Source: Puia sp.
GTDB lineage: Bacteria; Bacteroidota; Bacteroidia; Chitinophagales; Chitinophagaceae
NCBI GenBank assembly: GCA_031292515.1
Contig: JARLGZ010000279.1
Coordinates: 186,001 to 250,000 of the forward strand
Length of the DNA: 64,000 nucleotides
Direction: 5' to 3'
Shown here in pieces: positions 16,913-26,887 of this stretch. The notes below the pieces were generated by a model. The model was given only the letters and a program-made list of their open reading frames with translations. It was not told where the DNA came from and made no database searches. The translations under genes were made by a program, and so were the position numbers. The first letter of the stretch is position 1, and each line of letters starts with the position of its first letter.

Positions 16913-18988
16913 CTAATCTTTAAACTTTTGCACATTTTCGAGATTACGGATCAATACATCTACCTCATTTACAGGGAGTTGACATGTATAATTCTCACAC
17001 AGGAAGATCAGTGGGTGTTCTTCAACCGGCTTCCCTCTCAATAAGGGAAACTGGGTATTTTCTACGGTCGCAGATTGGTAAACCCTGTACGAAACGAATT
17101 TACTTAAAAAATCATTACGAACCGCCCGGAGATCGCGGCCCGTGATGACTACTTCCGGAATAACATACGTTAAAGCTTGCTTAAAAGTTGCCCATAAACC
17201 GAAAGATACAGGATATCCGGAAATGACCCCGGTCAGCGCGGAGACCATCCCGTCAGCCCGCCGGGCCCAGTCCGGTTCGTCGAACAAAACGGAGAGAGAA
17301 TAAAGGTTAAACGCCATGACAGAGTTCCCCGAAGGCGTCGCGCCATCAAATATTTCCTTTTTTCTTATTATGACATCTTTTTGGTCGCGATGGGTGTAAA
17401 AGAAGAAATCACTCTCTTTTTCACTGAAATTCTCCACTATAAACTCATAAATTTCCCTCGCCTTAAGCAAATATCCGGGCTCACCGGTGATTTCCTGTAA
17501 TTGAATCAACGCCGACACCAAATAGGCATAATCATCGAGAAAAGCCGGAAATTTAGCCTGGCCTTCCTTATAGGAGTGGTAAAACCGGTGAATCCCCACT
17601 CCCTGAAACCTTCCAAGAAGGAAATCCATATTGACGACCGCCCACTCCCGGTACCGGTCGACCCCCAGTGCCGCATAAGCCTTCGAACAGGCGCTGTTCA
17701 TCAGGGCATTCCAGCCTAGCAGGATCTTGTCGTCCAGCCCGGGCCGGACACGACGGCACCGATACTCCAGCAATTTCGCACGCCCCGCGGAAAGGATCTT
17801 TTCCACCTCCTCCCGGTCAAGGCTTCCGAAGCCCCGGTCTTTTAAAAAGACTTCCACCGGAACGGGCCTGTGCAAAATGTTCCGTCCCTCCCAGTTTCCT
17901 TTCCCGGTAATACCATACCAGGCACAGAACAATTCGGATGCTGAACCAAGTATCGAATCGACTTCCTCTTTCTCCCAAACATAATATTTTCCTTCTTCAC
18001 CCTCGCTATCCGCGTCCAGGGCCGTATAAAAGGCCCCTTCGGGAGATCGCAACTCGCGACCGATGAATTCCATCGTCTGAAGGATCGTCTCCCGGTATAA
18101 CTCTTTTTTTGTGATCTGCCAGGCCTCGCTGCAGACAATGACCAGCAACGCATTGTCGTACAGCATCTTCTCAAAATGCGGGACCAGCCATTGCCCGTCT
18201 GTCGAGTAACGCGAAAACCCTCCCCCGACCTGGTCATAAATGCCGCCGAGTATCATTTTGTCCAGGCTTAGACAAGCCTGTTCGAGCGCCTCAGCCTCCC
18301 CGGTAAAATAATGGTAATGAAGCAGAAACTGTATAATGAAGGTCTGCGGAAATTTAGGAGCGTGCCCGAATCCCCCGTCAGTCCTATCGGCAGATTTCAT
18401 AATATTCTCATACAAAGACCGGAGACTTTTCCGGTCAGGATCAGCTGCCTGGCCTTCCTCACCTGTGTCCTTCCGCCCCAACCCCGGCAAATGGGATTTT
18501 GCAAGGTGCGCGGTCAACGCCTCAGCCTGGTCTTCCAACTCTCCTCTTTTCCCTTTAAAAGCGGCGGCTATTCCCTGTAGCACCTCTTTCCAGGAAGGAC
18601 GGTTGTGAAGCGGACGCGGAGGGAAATAGGTGCCCCCATAAAAAGGCTTGCCGGCCGGCGTAAGAAAAACATTCAAAGGCCACCCTCCGCTGCCGGTGAT
18701 CGCCTGAACAGCATCCATATAAATATGATCCAGGTCGGGGCGTTCCTCCCGGTCGATCTTCACGTTCACAAAGTGCTCGTTCATGACCCGGGCAATCTCC
18801 TCATCTTCAAAACTTTCCCGTTCCATCACATGACACCAGTGGCAGGCCGCATAACCGATGCTCACAAGCAGCGGCTTGTTCTCCGCAGCAGCTTTCCTCA
18901 AAGCCTCTTCCCCCCAGGGAAACCAGTCCACCGGGTTGTGTGCATGCTGCAATAAATAAGGGCTTGTTTCCTTTGATAGTCTGTTCAT
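16913..18988 (-). CDS. DUF255 thioredoxin-like / six-hairpin protein (YyaL, SPATA20 family)
   Basis: A 691-residue protein. The N-terminal DUF255 thioredoxin-like domain (about 1-165) carries [20 protein letters not shown], then CHWCHVME with the CxxC pair Cys49/Cys52, then [12 protein letters not shown] and [13 protein letters not shown]. The remainder (about 200-690) is an alpha/alpha-barrel-like region with [21 protein letters not shown] and [13 protein letters not shown]. Intact members are widespread but their reaction is unknown. A perfect 10-bp inverted repeat (16890-16912) abuts the stop codon and may act as a transcript end. The gene is downstream of hemD by 75 bp. Confidence 0.9.
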   Translation of the reverse strand: MNRLSKETSPYLLQHAHNPVDWFPWGEEALRKAAAENKPLLVSIGYAACHWCHVMERESFEDEEIARVMNEHFVNVKIDREERPDLDHIYMDAVQAITGSGGWPLNVFLTPAGKPFYGGTYFPPRPLHNRPSWKEVLQGIAAAFKGKRGELEDQAEALTAHLAKSHLPGLGRKDTGEEGQAADPDRKSLRSLYENIMKSADRTDGGFGHAPKFPQTFIIQFLLHYHYFTGEAEALEQACLSLDKMILGGIYDQVGGGFSRYSTDGQWLVPHFEKMLYDNALLVIVCSEAWQITKKELYRETILQTMEFIGRELRSPEGAFYTALDADSEGEEGKYYVWEKEEVDSILGSASELFCAWYGITGKGNWEGRNILHRPVPVEVFLKDRGFGSLDREEVEKILSAGRAKLLEYRCRRVRPGLDDKILLGWNALMNSACSKAYAALGVDRYREWAVVNMDFLLGRFQGVGIHRFYHSYKEGQAKFPAFLDDYAYLVSALIQLQEITGEPGYLLKAREIYEFIVENFSEKESDFFFYTHRDQKDVIIRKKEIFDGATPSGNSVMAFNLYSLSVLFDEPDWARRADGMVSALTGVISGYPVSFGLWATFKQALTYVIPEVVITGRDLRAVRNDFLSKFVSYRVYQSATVENTQFPLLRGKPVEEHPLIFLCENYTCQLPVNEVDVLIRNLENVQKFKD

Positions 18989-19063
18989 GAGCTGATAGGC
19001 CCTTACAAGGCCTAAAAAGTCGTGCCAGGAGTTTCAATTTTCAGATCCGGACCGATAATTTCA

Positions 19064-19840
19064 TCAATTTTTTTTCTTGCCTTCGACAGACAGGTATTTC
19101 TCCAATGCGGAGACCATCGAAGGAGCCTGCGGCTGGGGAGCCTTGATATCGAGCGTAAGACCGGCATCCTCGACGGCTTTCGATGTATTGCTGCCGAACG
19201 CTCCGATCTTTGTGCCGTTTTGCTTGAATTTGGGAAGATTATCGAAGAGACTTCTCACCCCGCTGGGAGTAAAAAAGCAGATGATATCATACTCGCTTTG
19301 GGAGAACAATTCCCGGACATCCGTACTGATTGTCCGATACATAAAGGGAGTCGCAAAACCGCAATTATTCTGTTTCAGCCAACCCACGATCTCATTATCC
19401 TGCTGGTTTTCGGAACAGGGGTACAGGAAACGCTCGTTTTCCTTGTGTTTGTTGATCACATCGAACATACTCTTATTCAGGCCATCGGCGCCGTAAAAGA
19501 CCTTTCGCTTGCGGTATAGTATAAACTTCTGCAGATACAGGGCCACGGCTTCCGTGATACAGAAATATTTGGTGTCCTGGGACACGCTGACCTTCATTTC
19601 CTCGCAAATCCTGAAAAAATGATCAATAGCATTGCGGCTGGTAAATATTACCGCCGTGTAACCTGCGATGTCGATCTTCTGTTTTCGGAAATCTTTGGAA
19701 GGGATGCCCTCAAGCCTGATAAATGGATAAAAAGCAAGCTCCACCTCGTATTTTTTTGCCAGTTCAAAATACGGCGACTTGTCTGTCTCAGGTCTGGGTT
19801 GCGTGATTAAAATCTTTTTTTTATCCCCGTTTTTAATCAT
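19064..19840 (-). CDS. hemD: Uroporphyrinogen-III synthase
   Basis: Closes and flips ring D of hydroxymethylbilane to give uroporphyrinogen III, the branch point to heme. From the ATG at 19840 the protein has 258 residues. It begins KKILITQPRPETDKSPYFEL, then has VIFTSRNAIDHFF and, near the C-terminus, DIICFFTPSGVRSLFDN and GAFGSNTSKAVEDAGL, the classic HemD alternating-domain motifs. Sequence conservation of this family is low, but length and motif order fit. It is 23 bp downstream of the DUF4271 gene, a common Bacteroidota pairing. The corrin branch is not represented in this window. Confidence 0.85.
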   Translation of the reverse strand: MIKNGDKKKILITQPRPETDKSPYFELAKKYEVELAFYPFIRLEGIPSKDFRKQKIDIAGYTAVIFTSRNAIDHFFRICEEMKVSVSQDTKYFCITEAVALYLQKFILYRKRKVFYGADGLNKSMFDVINKHKENERFLYPCSENQQDNEIVGWLKQNNCGFATPFMYRTISTDVRELFSQSEYDIICFFTPSGVRSLFDNLPKFKQNGTKIGAFGSNTSKAVEDAGLTLDIKAPQPQAPSMVSALEKYLSVEGKKKN

Positions 19841-19863
19841 GTGTGATCCCCCCAATTGCAAAA

Positions 19864-20946
19864 TTAATAAGCTTTTTCCAAATATGTCAATAACACCTTG
19901 TAGATCAATAGCAGGGGTGCTATTTCGAAGGCGCAAAGGTACAGAAAAAAATGAAACGGAGTTAGTTTTATTTCATTTCTTACCGGGCGGTACGAGGCGA
20001 TTACCCGGTAGATAAAAAAAGCCAAAATCATTGATAATGATATCGTTACGAAGACCGACCCTACCGTTGGACCCGAAAAGAAAAGAATAACGAGGAATGG
20101 CAGGAGGAAAATACCCATCATTTTGTTAACCAGGAAGACCACAAAAATATAGATGTCCGTGGCCCGGGAAATATTAAAAACCCATCCGCAAAATTTGAGA
20201 AGCAGGAACTTGCCCAGGTAAATAACCCCGAGGGCGCCCATACAATTGACCAGCAGGATCCAGAAGTTGATATCGGCTGCCAGGTGGTAATAGCGCACCA
20301 GCCAGCAGGCATACAAACCACCCGATATAACGAACAGGATATTCAACAGCAGCGAAGGCAGCGGTGTCTGAAGCACCTGCTCCCGGATCTGTTGCTGCCG
20401 GATCGACACGCGGAAAAAAAGTGTCAGCAAGTTGTCGAAATATTTCTCGAAAAAAATCCTGACCAGCGCAAAATAGAAAAGAACGCCGAGCAGCAGGTAA
20501 AACAATATATCCTTGGAATCCGGGTTGTGTCTCTGCATTTCCCGCACAAAAGCCTTTCCTGTAAAATTAAACCAGGGATTGCTCTTTAAAACTGACCTGA
20601 ATAATGCCGGCAGGTCGGCGCCCTTTATGCCTTTCGACGCGGCCAACAAGGTGTCCACGGAGAGACTCACGGTCCCGGATTGCGGAAAAACACTGTCCTT
20701 CCTTATTCCCGACACGGATACCGGCGATGGCCCGCTCTTTCTGGCAGCTGCAGCGCTGTCGGACTTTTTGAGATGGCCGGGCTTTCGGGCAGGTATCCTG
20801 GCAAGAGCGGTGTCGGCAGCTGCATGAATCCCGGCATTGTCCGTGTCCTTCTTGTTCACGACACCCGAGTCGGTTTGGGCGACTGCCTGGCAAAAAGATC
20901 CCAGTAACAACAAAATAAAAAAAAAGGAACTTTTTCTGTGGGGCAT
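19864..20946 (-). CDS. DUF4271 membrane protein
   Basis: A 360-residue protein with a signal peptide (about 1-23, cleaved near AVAQ) and a polar Ser/Ala/Lys-rich periplasmic stretch to about 110. A run of six or so hydrophobic segments spans about 145-355 (DILFYLLLGVLFYFALVRIF, PSLLLNILFVISGGLYACWL, INFWILLVNCMGALGVIYL, and others), ending IAPLLLIYKVL. This matches the DUF4271 family, which is restricted to Bacteroidota and often sits just upstream of hemD. Function is unknown. A good promoter lies 46 bp upstream. Confidence 0.8.
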   Translation of the reverse strand: MPHRKSSFFFILLLLGSFCQAVAQTDSGVVNKKDTDNAGIHAAADTALARIPARKPGHLKKSDSAAAARKSGPSPVSVSGIRKDSVFPQSGTVSLSVDTLLAASKGIKGADLPALFRSVLKSNPWFNFTGKAFVREMQRHNPDSKDILFYLLLGVLFYFALVRIFFEKYFDNLLTLFFRVSIRQQQIREQVLQTPLPSLLLNILFVISGGLYACWLVRYYHLAADINFWILLVNCMGALGVIYLGKFLLLKFCGWVFNISRATDIYIFVVFLVNKMMGIFLLPFLVILFFSGPTVGSVFVTISLSMILAFFIYRVIASYRPVRNEIKLTPFHFFLYLCAFEIAPLLLIYKVLLTYLEKAY

Positions 20947-20991
20947 AATGTCTTTTATAGGACTGCGAGGTCAGCACTTCGCATAGATTTA

Positions 20992-21022
20992 CAAAAATAT
21001 CATAGTAGGGTCATTACCCGAA
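20992..21022 (-). promoter_or_regulatory. Promoter of DUF4271-hemD
   Basis: On the minus strand TTCG (21019-21022) and TATTTTTG (20992-20999) are separated by 19 bases. The -7 box is a full TAnnTTTG match and the -33 box has one mismatch. Confidence 0.6.
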
Positions 21023-21038
21023 ATTAGATTTAAAAAGC

Positions 21039-22838
21039 TTAGAAAAAACTCACATATCCCAGGTGTATCTTGGCCTGCTGAAGGCTTAGATTGCTATCAT
21101 TGCGCTTGCCCACGGCATAGGACATATTAAATATGCCCGCCTTTGTCTCAAAAGCCATCCCGACGCCAAAACCCAGGAACGTATTGTCGAGATTATAGCC
21201 CGATACATTGTTTTTAGCCCAGCCCAGATCCATAAACGAGAACATGAAAGAATTCACACCTACCAGGTAACGGTATTCCAGGGTTCCGACCGCATATTGG
21301 GCCGCCAGGATGCTCTCCTCGTCGAAGCCCCGGAGCAACTTATAACCCCCGATCAGGAACAACTCATTCCGGTAGGGATCGGGACTGCTGAACACCCCTC
21401 CGTTGAACCCCAGTTTTAGGGTGGAAGCGCCTGCCAGGGGGAAATAGTGTGCCGCCGCGATCTTCACCTCGAATTCGTACGAACTCAATTTCACGGTATC
21501 ATATAGGGAGTTGAAGTTAAAGCCGGAATCCGAAGGATCGACAAGGTTGGAAATGACGCTGTTTTTTTTGATCTGCCTCGTTCCTGCCATACCGTAGAAC
21601 GAGAATTCATTGCCCTTCCGGGGATTGAAACGGTAATTCGTATTATTGAACTCATAGTCGACACCCAATCCCACCGAAGTGACATCGGCCTCGACAGGCA
21701 GGGCATGACTGGCGATTACGGCCAGCGTGTCCACATTCAATACATTGGTGGATTTGGTCTGCAGGAACACACTCGTCGTCTGCGTGGGAGAGATCGAATA
21801 TTGGAGCCCCGCCAGGGCATTGATATTGATATAGGAAGAATCCTTCTTATACAGGCTGAATGAGGCGTCCAATCCAAAAGGTGAATTGAACAAATAAGGT
21901 TGCGTAAAACTAAGATCCAATTGAGGTGTCTGCGGCTGCAGTTGCTGCCAGGCCACACTCAGGCCCTCTCCGTTGCCAAAGGCATTTTTGAGGTTGATCG
22001 TCGCCTGTCCGGTAACAAGCAGCTTATTGCCCGTCAACTGGTCGGTGGCAGGCAGAAAACCCACCAGCACATCGATCTGGCTGCTCTTCCTGGACTTCAG
22101 ATAAAGGTTTAGCACCGATCCCGTAGCCACCATCGTGAGAGACCAGGGCTGCTTTTGCTCCACATAGGGCAATTCCGCCAGCCTCTTGTTGATAAGCTGC
22201 AGCCGGTCCTTGCGGTAAATACTTCCCTCTGTGATGTTCAGATATCGTTGCAGAAACTCGTTGGAGATCTTAGCATTCCCGTATACGCGGATGCTGTCGA
22301 TATGGTACAGCGGTCCCTGATCTATCTTCAGACTGGCCGATACTTCGCCGTTTTCCCGGAGACGGACGCTGTCCAGGCTGATTTTTGCGAAAGGATATCC
22401 GTTATTCTCCAGATAGTTAAGCAGTGTCTGCTGCTCCTGCCGGAACTGTGCAAAATTCAGTGGCTTCCCCGAAAAATACCTTGCATTCCAGCCGATCGCC
22501 ATCAGCAGCACCGGATCTACCTTCCGGGTGTCGATATAGGCCCACCGGTAAAGCTCGCCAACATACAAATGAATGGCTGCTTTCTTCTCGTCGAAGGTAA
22601 GGCTGTCGACGGAAGCTGTCATATAGCCCTTCGCCTGAAGGATGGCAGGTATCCTGCTGATATAATCCATGCACGCCGACTGGGTTTTGAAGGAAGTCTC
22701 CAAACCCAGCCTGCCGGTTCTGAAAAGAGAATCCTTGTCCTGGGGGATTACCTGCAAAAAATATTGCGCGGTACTCCTGAGATTACTCATCAATAGCAGC
22801 AGTAGCATTGTACAACCATATACCTTTAACTTTGCCAT
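21039..22838 (-). CDS. BamA/TamA-type outer-membrane protein
   Basis: A 599-residue outer-membrane protein. A signal peptide covers about 1-24. POTRA-like repeats follow to about 240 (LDSVRLRENGEVSASLKIDQ, then GPLYHIDSIRVYGNAKISNE and FLQRYLNITEGSIYRKDRLQ). A 16-stranded Omp85 barrel fills the rest, with GGYKLLRGFDEESI (the conserved RGF of the family) near residue 490 and a C-terminal HLGYVSFF ending in Phe. Family members insert or export outer-membrane proteins. This one has fewer POTRA repeats than BamA, so TamA-like or a Bacteroidota-specific accessory is likely. It is divergent from hemW. Confidence 0.88.
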   Translation of the reverse strand: MAKLKVYGCTMLLLLLMSNLRSTAQYFLQVIPQDKDSLFRTGRLGLETSFKTQSACMDYISRIPAILQAKGYMTASVDSLTFDEKKAAIHLYVGELYRWAYIDTRKVDPVLLMAIGWNARYFSGKPLNFAQFRQEQQTLLNYLENNGYPFAKISLDSVRLRENGEVSASLKIDQGPLYHIDSIRVYGNAKISNEFLQRYLNITEGSIYRKDRLQLINKRLAELPYVEQKQPWSLTMVATGSVLNLYLKSRKSSQIDVLVGFLPATDQLTGNKLLVTGQATINLKNAFGNGEGLSVAWQQLQPQTPQLDLSFTQPYLFNSPFGLDASFSLYKKDSSYININALAGLQYSISPTQTTSVFLQTKSTNVLNVDTLAVIASHALPVEADVTSVGLGVDYEFNNTNYRFNPRKGNEFSFYGMAGTRQIKKNSVISNLVDPSDSGFNFNSLYDTVKLSSYEFEVKIAAAHYFPLAGASTLKLGFNGGVFSSPDPYRNELFLIGGYKLLRGFDEESILAAQYAVGTLEYRYLVGVNSFMFSFMDLGWAKNNVSGYNLDNTFLGFGVGMAFETKAGIFNMSYAVGKRNDSNLSLQQAKIHLGYVSFF

Positions 22839-22919
22839 TCAAAACCCCTGAATTGTTTTTCGCAGTTCACCCCGCAGGGTATTCATTTTGGTAATATTCG
22901 CAAAAAATAGTCACATTAT

Positions 22920-24089
22920 ATGGCCGGCATCTATCTTCACATTCCCTTTTGCAAACAAGCCTGTCACTACTGCAACTTCCACTTCTCCACCTCTTTGCAT
23001 CGTAAAAACGATTTTGTAACGGCTTTATTGAAAGAAATAGAGCTGCGCAAGAAATATATAGGGACAGAAAGCATCGAAACGATCTACTTCGGAGGAGGCA
23101 CCCCCTCCCTGCTGGAAGACACCGAGCTGGTCTCTGTCATGGAGAAGTTGAGAAGCGTTTTCCGCGTGGAGGATCATGCGGAGATCACGCTTGAAGCCAA
23201 TCCCGACGACATCCGTGAGGAAAAGCTGGAGAGTTGGCGCGATTCCGGAATTAACCGGCTGAGCATCGGCGTACAATCTTTTTTTGCCGAAGACCTCCGG
23301 TGGATGAACCGGGCACACGATGCCGCCCAGGCTCTCGACAGCATCCGGTTGGCGCAGGAACAAGGGTTTTCGAATATCAGCATCGATCTGATATATGGCA
23401 CTCCCGGGCTGTCTGACAGCCGCTGGAAAGAGAATGTAAGCCGGGCCCTCTCCCTGGACATTCCCCACCTTTCCTGCTACGCCCTGACCGTGGAGCCAAA
23501 GACGGCCCTGGACAAAATGATAAGAATGAAAAAAGCGGGGATGACCAACCCCGATGACCAGGCACGTCAATTCCTGTTGCTCATGGATTGGTTGGACCGT
23601 GCAGGTTATGAACACTACGAGATCTCCAATTTTGCACGTCCGGGGAAAAGGAGCCGGCACAATTCCGCCTACTGGCAGGGAAAGAAATATCTCGGACTGG
23701 GACCTTCCGCCCATTCCTATAACGGCCCCTCCAGGGAATGGAACGCCAGCCACAACGGCCAATATATAGAAGCAGTCATGAAGGGCCTGGTGCTTGCTGA
23801 AAAAGAAGAGTTGACTACCGTTCAAAGGCTGAACGAGTATATCATGATCTCTTTACGAACAAAAGAGGGGTGTGAACTGGAACGGGTATCTGAAATTTTT
23901 GGCGTCGATGCGGGTGCCGCTTTGCGAAAAAAGGCCGCCCCTTACCTGGAAACAGGCAACCTGGAGTGCTCGGGATCAAGACCGACGCTGATTCTTTCCA
24001 GGGAAGGAAGATTACTGGCAGACGGTATAGCTGCCGCCCTGTTCTTCGAAGAGAATGAATTGCCTGAAGGCCCGCTCTTCCGTTCCTGA
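22920..24089 (+). CDS. hemW: Radical SAM heme chaperone HemW
   Basis: A 389-residue HemN-like radical SAM protein. The cluster motif is HIPFCKQACHYCNFHFS with Cys11, Cys15 and Cys18 (CxxxCxxC), followed by TIYFGGGTPSLL, EITLEANPDD and RLSIGVQSF. The C-terminal HemN_C domain contains EYIMISLRTKEGCELE. It lacks the extra cysteine of true oxygen-independent coproporphyrinogen oxidases, so it is best called HemW, which delivers heme to respiratory enzymes. It is often misnamed HemN. It is monocistronic and divergent from the Omp85 gene. Confidence 0.93.
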   Translation: MAGIYLHIPFCKQACHYCNFHFSTSLHRKNDFVTALLKEIELRKKYIGTESIETIYFGGGTPSLLEDTELVSVMEKLRSVFRVEDHAEITLEANPDDIREEKLESWRDSGINRLSIGVQSFFAEDLRWMNRAHDAAQALDSIRLAQEQGFSNISIDLIYGTPGLSDSRWKENVSRALSLDIPHLSCYALTVEPKTALDKMIRMKKAGMTNPDDQARQFLLLMDWLDRAGYEHYEISNFARPGKRSRHNSAYWQGKKYLGLGPSAHSYNGPSREWNASHNGQYIEAVMKGLVLAEKEELTTVQRLNEYIMISLRTKEGCELERVSEIFGVDAGAALRKKAAPYLETGNLECSGSRPTLILSREGRLLADGIAAALFFEENELPEGPLFRS

Positions 24090-24239
24090 AAATGCTGTCT
24101 GAGGAACCTTAGCCCTTGTGAGACGACGAGGATGACCCCCATCAGCAGGATAGCCGTGAATCCGAATCCCTGATAAGAAATAGGCATCATAAAAGTTTTT
24201 TAGGTATGAACCAGCCGTACCTATGCACATCTTATGCCA

Positions 24240-25289
24240 TCAGACGAGAAAGGATTCTATTTGTTTAAAGCCCTGCTGAACTTTAACATTTTCCCATAAT
24301 ATCCGGTAGATCGTCTCCGCAATCTGCATTTCTGCCTTTATTTCTTTGTTGACCAGGTAAATGCATTTGCTGGCGTTATAACCCTCAGCGACCATATTCA
24401 ATTCGAGCTGTGCCGCTTTTACCGAATATCCTTTCCCGATCATGTTTCCGAAGGTCCTGTTCCTGCTGAAAAGAGAGTAACAAGTCACCAGCAGATCCCC
24501 CAGATATACAGAGGCCGCATAGTTGGCGCTCTTCTTGTTAGATACGGGGTCCTGCCGCCCGTGGATGCCGACTTCGACATGTTTTATCCCGGCTTTCAGG
24601 AGAAAACCAGCCATCTCATCGGCGCAATTCGCGATCAGCACGCTCAAAAAATTGTCCCCATATTCCAGGCCGTGCGCAATACCGGCGCCCATCGCGTATA
24701 TGTTCTTAAGGATGGCAGCATATTGCACTCCATAGATATCGTCGTTCACGACCGTATTCAGGTATTCCGTCGCAAAACAGGACGCTATCTCGCGGGTAGC
24801 CTCTTCGCCGAGGCCGGAAAACGTCAGGTAAGACAGTTTTTCAGCCGCCACTTCCTCTGCGTGGCAAGGGCCCATGACCGTAAAATAATTTTCCAGCTCA
24901 AACCCGAATTCCGTTTTAAGGTAGTCATTCAAAAGCAGGTTTTGTTCCGGAAGGATGCCCTTGACGGCCGAAATCACTTTCTTGTTTTCAAAAGCCGACG
25001 AAGGCAGGTCCGCGAGGGTAGCGGCTACGTAGGCCGAAGGCACCGCAATCAATATACAATCGGAAGCCGCCACCACCTCACCGACCCGGCTGCTCAGGGT
25101 CAGCAAAGAAGTATTAAAATACACAGAACTGAGATATTGAGGATTGTGATGGCGCGTCCGCAGATGCTCTGCCAACGTCTCGCTCCTGACGCACCAGTTT
25201 ATGGGACAATGATTATCCGTGAGAATCTTCGCAAGGGCCGTAGCCCAGCTTCCGCTGCCGATTATTCCGAAACGCAACATGCTCTTCAT
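24240..25289 (-). CDS. gpsA: NAD(P)-dependent glycerol-3-phosphate dehydrogenase
   Basis: Reduces dihydroxyacetone phosphate to sn-glycerol-3-phosphate for phospholipid synthesis. From the ATG at 25289 it has 349 residues. Motifs are RFGIIGSGSWATALAKIL (nucleotide-binding GxGxxA), SAVKGI, the active-site region GPCHAEEVA, and the C-terminal catalytic stretch AILKNIYAMGAGIAHGLEYGDN with the conserved Lys. ATGs at 25289 and 25280 are both possible. It is 80 bp downstream of the efflux adaptor gene but functionally unrelated to it. Confidence 0.95.
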   Translation of the reverse strand: MKSMLRFGIIGSGSWATALAKILTDNHCPINWCVRSETLAEHLRTRHHNPQYLSSVYFNTSLLTLSSRVGEVVAASDCILIAVPSAYVAATLADLPSSAFENKKVISAVKGILPEQNLLLNDYLKTEFGFELENYFTVMGPCHAEEVAAEKLSYLTFSGLGEEATREIASCFATEYLNTVVNDDIYGVQYAAILKNIYAMGAGIAHGLEYGDNFLSVLIANCADEMAGFLLKAGIKHVEVGIHGRQDPVSNKKSANYAASVYLGDLLVTCYSLFSRNRTFGNMIGKGYSVKAAQLELNMVAEGYNASKCIYLVNKEIKAEMQIAETIYRILWENVKVQQGFKQIESFLV

Positions 25290-25369
25290 CGATTTTGTGA
25301 AAGCAATCTTACGGATTTTATTTTGTTCCGGGAGCCTGCTTATTTCCGGAGCCGACGCCGGCAAAGACG

Positions 25370-26776
25370 CTATTTCGTTTCAAACAGCTTATCCTTCGGA
25401 ACGACGGTTACCTTCATCGCGTTTTTTAACGTCTTGCTGACCGTTGCATACGAACCCGTAACCACCTCATCCCCTTCACGGAGCCCGTCAGCTATTTCGA
25501 TATAATTGATGTCCTGTATATCCGTCTTCACCTTTGTCTTCCGGACTGTCCCGTCCGCCTTTAAAACAAATACCACGATGTCCGGGTCATCGGAAGAGAC
25601 GGCGTTCCTGGAATTATCGGACGCTCCCTGCGAGGGGTCATTCTTGTCATCCTTCTGACCATCCTTCGTGTCATCTCCCCTGCCACCCACTACGTTATCC
25701 GAATTTTTTTCCCGCGTAGTCACGGCATTGATCGGTACGGATAGTACATTTGCATGCGTACGAGTCTGAATATCCGCACTGGCGCTCATTCCCGGCCGAA
25801 AAGGAAAGCTCTTGGGATGGGCAGGATCGATGAGGTCCTTATAAGAGTCCTGGGAAAGCCTGATATGGACCTTATAATTGGTCACATCGTTGGTGGAGAC
25901 CGTCGTCGTCGAACCGGTAGTCGTCGAGACGCTGCTGGCTATCTGCGTAACCACCCCTTTGAATTTGCGGTTATTATACGCGTCGACCTCAATAAGCGCC
26001 GAATCACCCAGATGAACCTTCGGTATATCATTTTCCCCGACATCCACGATCGTCTCGATCTTGCTCATATCAGCCACCCGCATCATTTCAGTCCCCGACA
26101 TCATATTGCTGCCCACGACCCGCTCCCCCTTTTTGACGCTTAGCAACGAAATCACCCCGTCAATGGGAGAAACGACCGTCGTACGGCTCAGATTCTTGGC
26201 TGCGATGGAAAGGTTGGCCTGGGCGCTTGCCACGCCGGCAATATTGCCCTTCACGGTCTGTTCGGCTGCGTCATAATTGGCTTGTGCCGTTTTCAGCGCA
26301 CTTTCCGCCTGTTCGAATTCCGAACGCGAGATGACTTTCTGATCCAGCAATTGCTTTTGCCGGTCATAAGTCCTTTGTGCCGCATACAGCGTCGCCTTCA
26401 GACCCGGAAGCTGTGCCGAAATATTCGAAACCAGGGCTTGCTGCTGGTTGACCAATGCAGCCGCCTGGTCCCGCTGGGTATTGACGATATCAGCATAGAT
26501 CTTGACGAGTTCCTGCCCCTTTTTGACGCTGTCACCTTCCTGGGAAACCATCATTTCCACGATCTCACCCGAAACATCAGGGCTGATCTTGACTTCCTTT
26601 TCGGGATATATCTTTCCGCTCGCCGTAACCAGTTCCGTGATGTCCCGCTTCTTCACTTTCTCAGTCGAGACCCTGATGCCCGCCGGTGATCCCACCAGTC
26701 CGAACTTGCGCAGAGTGATCAGCCCTATGATCAGGACCGCCACGCAGATGAAGATCCAAAGAAAAGTTTTACTCAT
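25370..26776 (-). CDS. RND/MacA-type periplasmic adaptor protein
   Basis: A 468-residue membrane-fusion protein that would bridge an inner-membrane pump and a TolC channel. It has one N-terminal membrane helix (MSKTFLWIFICVAVLIIGLI). A lipoyl/barrel-sandwich half follows (TASGKIYPEKEVKISPDVSG, EIVEMMVSQEGDSVKKGQEL). A long coiled-coil hairpin lies at about 95-190, then the returning lipoyl half (SPIDGVISLLSVKKGERVVG) and a beta-barrel domain. A Gly/Asp/Ser-rich insertion near 380-410 (GGRGDDTKDGQKDDKNDPSQ) interrupts the last domain and is unusual. It lies 111 bp downstream of the TolC-like gene. No pump gene is adjacent. Confidence 0.88.
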   Translation of the reverse strand: MSKTFLWIFICVAVLIIGLITLRKFGLVGSPAGIRVSTEKVKKRDITELVTASGKIYPEKEVKISPDVSGEIVEMMVSQEGDSVKKGQELVKIYADIVNTQRDQAAALVNQQQALVSNISAQLPGLKATLYAAQRTYDRQKQLLDQKVISRSEFEQAESALKTAQANYDAAEQTVKGNIAGVASAQANLSIAAKNLSRTTVVSPIDGVISLLSVKKGERVVGSNMMSGTEMMRVADMSKIETIVDVGENDIPKVHLGDSALIEVDAYNNRKFKGVVTQIASSVSTTTGSTTTVSTNDVTNYKVHIRLSQDSYKDLIDPAHPKSFPFRPGMSASADIQTRTHANVLSVPINAVTTREKNSDNVVGGRGDDTKDGQKDDKNDPSQGASDNSRNAVSSDDPDIVVFVLKADGTVRKTKVKTDIQDINYIEIADGLREGDEVVTGSYATVSKTLKNAMKVTVVPKDKLFETK

Positions 26777-26887
26777 ATTCGGGTGTTGTACTTCATTTAT
26801 AATCTTTGTTTTGCCGCTCCTGACGCTCCCTGTCTCTGAATACCTGCCTCCGCCTTTTACATACATGCTGTCTCTTAACGCTCCGGA

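Noticed and set aside
18996-19014. Small TAGGCC/GGCCTA inverted repeat between hemD and the DUF255 gene
   Set aside because: Only 6 bp with no T-run on the minus strand; too weak to call a terminator.
19064-19840. hemD as part of the cobalamin pathway
   Set aside because: Uroporphyrinogen III feeds both heme and corrin, but hemD lies 12 kb away with a separate promoter and no riboswitch, so it is assigned to heme.
23942-24190. 82-codon minus-strand frame at the 3' end of hemW beginning MMPISYQGFGFTAILLMGV
   Set aside because: The first 30 residues look like one membrane helix, but about 60% of the frame overlaps the end of hemW antisense and the C-terminal part has shadow-like composition. 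It could be real, but I cannot support it.
24561-25505. Open frame of 314 codons antisense to gpsA
   Set aside because: The gpsA motifs are complete on the minus strand; the plus frame is a shadow.
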